Source of the DNA: Aristaeella hokkaidonensis
GTDB lineage: Bacteria > Bacillota > Clostridia > Christensenellales > Aristaeellaceae
DNA: 64,000 nt
Direction: 5' to 3'
Assembly: GCF_018128945.1 (NCBI RefSeq)
Contig: NZ_CP068393.1
Coordinates: forward strand, 434,001 to 498,000
The stretch's first letter is position 1, and the number at the start of each line of letters is the position of its first letter. The notes beneath the pieces are model-generated. The model was not told where the DNA came from. It searched no databases and saw only the letters and a program-made list of their open reading frames with translations. The position numbers and the translations under genes were made by a program. Of the stretch, positions 59,616-64,000 are shown one piece after another.

Positions 59616-60428
59616 ATGAAACAATCGGGCAAAAGGGTCTGGTACAGCCACAGGGGAACGGTCATCGTGTTTCTGGTACTGCGTATCCTGGTTGCGCTGA
59701 CAGCGGTGCTTTCCATCCTCCGCGGGGATTATGAATCGGTTTTTATCGCGGCGGTTACCTTCTTCCTGCTGTTCCTTCCCAGCATCCTGTCCAGAAAGCT
59801 GCGGATTGAGCTGCCGAGCACCCTGGAGATATTCCTGCTGATCTTCATCTTCGCGGCGACGATCCTGGGGGAAATCAACAAGTTCTATGTGCGCGTGCCC
59901 CACTGGGATACGGTGCTGCATACGATCAACGGATTCTGCTTCGCGGCTATCGGCTTTGCGCTGGTGGATATGCTGAACCGGCATGAGCGGGTCTCCCTCC
60001 GGCTGTCTCCGGTTTTCCTGGCGATTGTGGCATTCTGCTTTTCCATGACTATCGGCGTACTGTGGGAGTTTTATGAATACGCGGGTGACCGGCTCTTTGT
60101 GCTGGATATGCAGAAGGATACCGTGATCCAGGAATTCAACTCCGTAACCCTGGATGAAACCCAGAACAACATTGCAATCCAGGTGAAAGACATCGCGGAC
60201 GTGGCGGTGATCCATTCGGACGGAAGCATCCAACCGCTGGGAGTCGGCGGATACCTTGACTTAGGTATTCATGACACTATGAAGGACCTGCTGGTGAATA
60301 TGGTGGGCGCGGTGGTGTTTTCCATTATCGGATACTGTTTTGTGAAGAAAAAGGGGAAAGGAAAGTTTGCACCCAGGTTCATTCCCCGGGTACTGACAGA
60401 TGAAGAGAATCCGGAAAAAACGGAATGA
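59616..60428 (+). CDS. YjdF/DUF2238-like membrane protein
   Basis: This 270-residue protein has six or more transmembrane helices. The HWDTVLHTINGFCFAAIGFALVDMLNR and SMTIGVLWEFYEYAGD stretches are those of DUF2238/YjdF proteins. A charged loop of about 50 residues (about 165-220) follows the fifth helix. The family has no proven function. GGAGGAAG lies upstream of the ATG. It is a single-gene unit ending in a strong terminator. Confidence 0.8.
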   Translation: MKQSGKRVWYSHRGTVIVFLVLRILVALTAVLSILRGDYESVFIAAVTFFLLFLPSILSRKLRIELPSTLEIFLLIFIFAATILGEINKFYVRVPHWDTVLHTINGFCFAAIGFALVDMLNRHERVSLRLSPVFLAIVAFCFSMTIGVLWEFYEYAGDRLFVLDMQKDTVIQEFNSVTLDETQNNIAIQVKDIADVAVIHSDGSIQPLGVGGYLDLGIHDTMKDLLVNMVGAVVFSIIGYCFVKKKGKGKFAPRFIPRVLTDEENPEKTE

Positions 60429-60436
60429 ATACAAAG

Positions 60437-60468
60437 AACTCAGGCTGCCGGCAAAGGCAGCCTGAGTT
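60437..60468. terminator. Bidirectional terminator
   Basis: AACTCAGGCTGCC and GGCAGCCTGAGTT arms with a 6-base loop lie between the convergent YjdF-like and lipoprotein genes, 9 bases past the first stop codon. Confidence 0.9.
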
Positions 60469-60494
60469 TATTTGTGTTTCAGTTATCAATTGCT

Positions 60495-61676
60495 TTAATC
60501 TTCAGATACCGCGTTCTTTTTCTTTGCTGCGTCATTGTAGATCTTATTCTGGGTGGCGGTGCCGGCTTTGCCGTCCGCGGTCAGGCCGTTGTTTTCCTGG
60601 AAAGCAATGACCGCCGCTTCGGTTTGTTCACCGAAATCACCGTCGACGCTGCCCTCCAGATAGCCAAGATCCTTCAGGCGGTTCTGCAGCTTTTTCACTT
60701 CGCTGCCCTTGCTGCCGCGCTCCAGGGTTTCACCACTGCCAGAGGCAGGCTTCGAACTGGTAGGCGCGTTGGAGGAGTACAGGGCTTCCAGGGTTTTCGG
60801 GCCAGCCTTGCCGTCCGCCCAAAGCTTGGCTTTCTTCTGGAATGCGATGACGGCTGCTTCGGTCGCGTCATCGTAGGTTCCGGAAGCAGAGCCGGACAGC
60901 CAGCCCAGCTCGATCAGGCGGTTCTGCATGGTTTTGACCTGCTTGCCTGATTTGCCCTGCTCCAGGTAAGTGTTTTCAGACACCTTCGGGACTGCAGTGG
61001 CTTTCGATTCCTTCGAAGAAGAGGAGGAAGATTCCTTGGCGGAGGAAGTATTCGAACTGTTCAGCTTGGACAGGGTCTTTTCCCCGACCTTGCCGTCCGC
61101 GGTCAGACCGTGATCCTTCTGGAAAGCGATAACGGCTTTCTCTGTTGCAGGACCGAAATCTCCGTCCGCGGATCCTTTGTAGTATCCCAGCTCCTTCAGG
61201 CGCTTCTGCACCTCGCGCACAGCATCGCTGTCAGTAAAGCCCTTCTGCAGGCTCTTGGGAGTGGGAGAGGGGGCGTCGGCCGGTACGGGGGTTGAGGTGG
61301 AGTTAGTGGTGATGATGGGGCCGGAGGTGTTAAAGTAATCCGGAACAGGGGTGCTTTCACTGCCCAGAGGCTGAGGAGTGGACGCCGCAGTCAGGTCTAT
61401 CCAGCCGTTGGAGTCATCGGTAAAGGCCTGGTCTGTGCCGGAGGTGGGCTCCACATAATCAGTGGGTTCGGGTTCGGGAGTTTCCGTAGGCTGCTGGCTG
61501 ACGTCCGTCGTATCCGGGAAGATGACCTGGGGCTGTGCCGGCGGAACCGTGGCAAACTGCCCAGGCGTACCCTGATAGTTGTTATTTGTTTCATCTGCTG
61601 AGTTGTGGCAGCCTGCCAGCAGCAGGCACAGTGCCGCAATCACAGCCAGTATGATCAATTTCGTTTGCTTTTTCAT
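60495..61676 (-). CDS. Lipoprotein with three peptidoglycan-binding domains
   Basis: This 393-residue protein has a lipobox LLLAGC with Cys23, then a Thr/Pro-rich linker of about 120 residues. Three PG_binding_1 repeats follow (143-206, 238-301 and 318-381), each of the type xxVxxLQxRLxxLGYxxG...DGxxGxxTxxAVxxFQ, separated by Ser-rich linkers. No catalytic domain is present, so it is probably a cell-wall binding anchor. The ATG at 61676 has AAAGGAA upstream; 64 further in-frame codons before it lack a ribosome site. Confidence 0.9.
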   Translation of the reverse strand: MKKQTKLIILAVIAALCLLLAGCHNSADETNNNYQGTPGQFATVPPAQPQVIFPDTTDVSQQPTETPEPEPTDYVEPTSGTDQAFTDDSNGWIDLTAASTPQPLGSESTPVPDYFNTSGPIITTNSTSTPVPADAPSPTPKSLQKGFTDSDAVREVQKRLKELGYYKGSADGDFGPATEKAVIAFQKDHGLTADGKVGEKTLSKLNSSNTSSAKESSSSSSKESKATAVPKVSENTYLEQGKSGKQVKTMQNRLIELGWLSGSASGTYDDATEAAVIAFQKKAKLWADGKAGPKTLEALYSSNAPTSSKPASGSGETLERGSKGSEVKKLQNRLKDLGYLEGSVDGDFGEQTEAAVIAFQENNGLTADGKAGTATQNKIYNDAAKKKNAVSED

Positions 61677-61941
61677 GATGCATTCCTTTCTGTATATCCG
61701 GGTTCCATTGCGCATTCCATGAACACGCGGGCAATCGGAAACATCGGCTGTATTCACGGGGGAGAGGGGAACCGGCCGAATCAGCTTCCATATATATAAA
61801 CGATTCCAAAGGGGGATTTGTTCCGGTTTGACCGATACAGGCAGACAACAGGAAGCAAAAAACGGCAATTCTGTCTTCCTGAAACAAGCATGCTGTGGTA
61901 TATTATCCGGAAAGATGAACTGATGACGAAGGAGCGGAAAG

Positions 61942-62694
61942 ATGATTATTCATTCCTTTGATCCGGACAGCCCGGCAATCATTTCTCCCGGAGATTTTTA
62001 CGGTGAGGCGCAGCATCTGTGCGACGTCTGCATCATCACCTTTTCCCATGTGATCTTTTCCCATGTGCTGGAGACCTTTCCGCACGAACAGGTGGCGGCA
62101 ATTCATGCCTGCAACGGGATTACCCCGATCTATCTGCTGACGGTCAATGACCGGAAGATCGGCTTTTACCTGACCCACGTAGGCGCGGCAGGAGCCGGAA
62201 CGGACGTGATCGAGTGCCATCACATGACCGGCGCCACGAAGTTTGTGATGTTCGGTTCCGCAGGGAACCTGAACAAGGACGCGACCGCAGGAAAGTATGT
62301 GGTTCCTTCCGAGGCATACCGGGACGAGGGTATGTCCTATCATTACGCGGCGCCTTCGGATTATATCCGTATCCCCGGCGCGGAACTGGTTTCACAGGTG
62401 TTTGAGGAACTGAAGCAGCCTTATGTGCAGGGACGTGTCTGGACGACGGACGCCCTGTACAGGGAGACGAAAAACCAGACAGCCCTGCGGCAGCAGGAAG
62501 GCTGTCTGGCGGTGGATATGGAACTGGCAGGGGTACAGGCGGTATGCAGTTTCCACGGATTCTCGCTGTACAATTACCTGATTACCGGCGACGTGCTGGA
62601 CGCTGAAGAATATACAGCGGAGGGCCTGCGGGAAGCCAATCATACGCTGAAACATTTTTACCTGGCACTGGAAATTGCCCAAAAGCTGTTGTAA
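61942..62694 (+). CDS. Nucleoside phosphorylase (PNP/UDP family)
   Basis: This 250-residue enzyme has the PNP_UDP_1 fold: an HVGAAGAGTDVIECH phosphate/ribose loop (about 78-92), VMFGSAGNLNKD, and the purine-site AVDMELAGVQAV (about 191-202). Such enzymes cleave purine or uridine nucleosides with phosphate. The sequence alone does not fix the base preferred. A TATATT/TATTAT -10 box lies at 61899-61906 and GAAGGAG upstream of the ATG. The divergent spacer 61677-61941 holds no other recognised element. A terminator starts at the stop codon. Confidence 0.88.
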   Translation: MIIHSFDPDSPAIISPGDFYGEAQHLCDVCIITFSHVIFSHVLETFPHEQVAAIHACNGITPIYLLTVNDRKIGFYLTHVGAAGAGTDVIECHHMTGATKFVMFGSAGNLNKDATAGKYVVPSEAYRDEGMSYHYAAPSDYIRIPGAELVSQVFEELKQPYVQGRVWTTDALYRETKNQTALRQQEGCLAVDMELAGVQAVCSFHGFSLYNYLITGDVLDAEEYTAEGLREANHTLKHFYLALEIAQKLL

Positions 62695-62721
62695 AAAAGG
62701 AGACGGATCGTCTCCTTTTTT
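62693..62721 (+). terminator. Intrinsic terminator after the nucleoside phosphorylase gene
   Basis: AAAAAAGGAGACG and CGTCTCCTTTTTT arms with a 3-base loop begin at the stop codon. The A and T runs allow function in both directions. Confidence 0.92.
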
Positions 62722-62723
62722 TC

Positions 62724-63491
62724 TTATAAAAGAGTGTCAGATATGGTTTTCCGGCCGAGCTCGCCAAAGCTGGGCTCTTTCTTTTCAAAATCGTATATCA
62801 GCAGCCCTTCCTTTTCAGGTTCCAGTTCACACAGGGCTTTGCCGGATGCGTCAAACAGCACAGTGGGCGCCGTCTGGAAAGACGCTGCATTGTTAACAGC
62901 AAGAACCGGACAGACATTCTCTACCGCCCGGGTCCGGATGTGTGCCCGGATCAGGTCATACCGGTCCGGATCCGCCTGGGCGGCAGTATCAGAAAACAGG
63001 ATCACGTTCAGGTCGGTCTTTGCCCGGTACAGCTCCCGGAAATATTCCGGAAAACGTACCTCAAAGCAGATCCGGATCCCGATCTTCAGCGTTCCGGCCT
63101 GCAGGATACCGTCCCGGGTTCCTGGGGTAAAGTTCTCCTGATCCCAGCCCCAGAGGGCGCGTTTGTCATATTCCGTGACGGTGCCGTCGGGTGCAAAGCA
63201 CAGGGCCGCGTTATAAAAGGAGGATCCCCGGCGGATGATTGTACCTGCGATGAGATGCATCCGGTTCTGTATGGCGGCTTTCTGAAGCTGTGTATGAGCC
63301 TCGTTTTTCCGCTCTTCATCGATCTCCGCAGGAGAGGGAAGTGCCAGGGGCGGATAGCCGGTCACAGCGCACTCCGGGAAAACAAGCAACTCAACGCCTT
63401 CCCGGGAGGCCCGGGAAACCGCGTCCAGTATATGGGACATGTTTTCCGTGATGTTTCCGGTCACCGGAAACTGATAAGCACCGATTCTCAT
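62724..63491 (-). CDS. Carbon-nitrogen hydrolase (nitrilase superfamily)
   Basis: This 255-residue enzyme has the catalytic triad E40 (LLVFPECAVTGY), K110 (TEYDKRALWGWD) and C142 (GIRICFEVRFPE). Family members hydrolyse amides such as omega-amides, N-carbamoyl compounds or nitriles; the exact substrate is not fixed by sequence. The length is typical of single-domain nitrilase-like amidases. GAAAGGAG precedes the ATG at 63491. It is near a membrane protein gene in the same direction. Confidence 0.9.
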   Translation of the reverse strand: MRIGAYQFPVTGNITENMSHILDAVSRASREGVELLVFPECAVTGYPPLALPSPAEIDEERKNEAHTQLQKAAIQNRMHLIAGTIIRRGSSFYNAALCFAPDGTVTEYDKRALWGWDQENFTPGTRDGILQAGTLKIGIRICFEVRFPEYFRELYRAKTDLNVILFSDTAAQADPDRYDLIRAHIRTRAVENVCPVLAVNNAASFQTAPTVLFDASGKALCELEPEKEGLLIYDFEKKEPSFGELGRKTISDTLL

Positions 63492-63524
63492 CCGAAGCTC
63501 CTTTCTTCAGGCTCCTTCCGGATA

Positions 63525-64000
63525 TTACAGGACAAACATAAGGAACAGTACCGGAAATGCCTTCCTGATATCCCGGTTGAGCAGCAGCCAGGTGAGGCCG
63601 TAGAAGACGCTGACGAGCAGCAAAGCCAGACCGCCGGTTACGCTGCCTTTGGTAAGAATATGGGCCAGCCCCCAGGTCAGCCCGGCCAGCAGGCCGCCGT
63701 AGGGAATCATTGTCCTGTTCCCCTGATGGAAACAGGCTTCGAAGGCTTTCTGCCCAAAGACGATGAGCAGATACACAAGGCCGGTTTCAAACACATAATA
63801 GATATACTGGAAGATAAACTTCAGCCAGCCGTTATAGCGGAATTCTTTAACTACTTTGGATCCGTTCCAGTCATACCAGGAGTAAACAAGCATCAGGACA
63901 AACAGGACCGCAACCACAGCCCACTGCCAGGGCTTAACTTTTTCCTGCGGGGCAAACAGATCATATCCGCATTCTTTCTTCGCCTGTTTTGCAAGGAAGA
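63525..64000 (-). CDS. Polytopic membrane protein, N-terminus outside the window
   Basis: The frame is open to the window edge, so only the C-terminal 157 residues are seen (the visible part starts FLAKQAKKECGYDLFAPQEK). Four to five hydrophobic helices follow, with the polar PYGGLLAGLTWGLAHILTKGSVTGG segment between two of them. That histidine-bearing stretch resembles CPBP-type intramembrane proteases, but the EExxxR motif would lie outside or is absent. The family is therefore undecided. It is 33 bases upstream of the carbon-nitrogen hydrolase gene. Confidence 0.6.
   Translation of the reverse strand, partial: FLAKQAKKECGYDLFAPQEKVKPWQWAVVAVLFVLMLVYSWYDWNGSKVVKEFRYNGWLKFIFQYIYYVFETGLVYLLIVFGQKAFEACFHQGNRTMIPYGGLLAGLTWGLAHILTKGSVTGGLALLLVSVFYGLTWLLLNRDIRKAFPVLFLMFVL

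Noticed and set aside
1..64000. tRNA or rRNA genes, prophage and insertion sequences
   Set aside because: No cloverleaf-like sequence, rRNA segment, integrase or transposase was recognised in any gap or frame.

Overview
The window looks like a chromosomal segment of a low-to-mid GC Gram-positive anaerobe of the class Clostridia, probably a gut or rumen species. This is inferred from a T-box before proS, a TPP riboswitch, an NrtR-type NAD regulator, strong AGGAGG ribosome sites, KtrAB potassium uptake, VanZ and CPBP membrane proteins, and secreted GH18 plus intracellular-looking GH43 glycosidases. No rRNA, tRNA, CRISPR array, phage or insertion-sequence transposase was recognised. Most of it is ordinary chromosomal housekeeping and accessory content, but the spaces between genes carry unusual repeats.

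Layout. 0-13 kb: an MMPL exporter with a heptad-repeat partner, divergent from a TetR regulator through overlapping promoters; a CPBP protease; a GH18 chitinase-like enzyme; PfpI, HAD and HTH-methyltransferase genes; an M42 peptidase and a DUF4003 protein. 13-20 kb: T-box-controlled proS, then a potassium operon (ktrB, ktrA, a 66-residue membrane protein, a KdpD-like kinase lacking the usual KdpD sensor domain, and a KdpE-like regulator). 20-27 kb: small accessory enzymes (NUDIX, flavodoxin-like, GNAT, two P-loop kinases, a ComB-like phosphatase), a membrane-anchored alpha/beta hydrolase, a YczE-like membrane protein and a secreted protein of unknown function. 27-31 kb: an NAD salvage operon, nrtR-pncA-nadE-(nadD::pncB), in which NadD-like and PncB domains form one 601-residue polypeptide. 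Together these genes would take nicotinamide to NAD. 31-44 kb: an ABC exporter pair, dnaE, GtrA, and a GldA/GldF/GldG/DUF4340 ABC system. 44-48 kb: a stand-alone alpha operon (rpsM-rpsK-rpsD-rpoA-rplQ) with a long leader. 48-53 kb: a TPP-controlled thiamin operon, thiW-thiM-thiE-thiD-thiC, which fits de novo pyrimidine synthesis combined with thiazole salvage. 53-64 kb: cca, GH43, VanZ, four GNAT acetyltransferases with an Ogt-type DNA repair protein, a YjdF-like membrane protein, a triple peptidoglycan-binding lipoprotein, a nucleoside phosphorylase, a carbon-nitrogen hydrolase, and a membrane protein cut by the window edge.

The least explained signal is between genes. There are arrays of perfect 7-base units in three sequence families (ACTTAAA-type, AATTCAT-type, GTGAAGA-type). 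They often start right after an inverted repeat that overlaps the 3' end of the upstream gene. One locus (24728-24848) also holds five mini-hairpins separated by ATGATAT spacers. The same modules recur in different combinations at about eight places between 24.6 and 54.9 kb. One array supplies the apparent start codon of cca.
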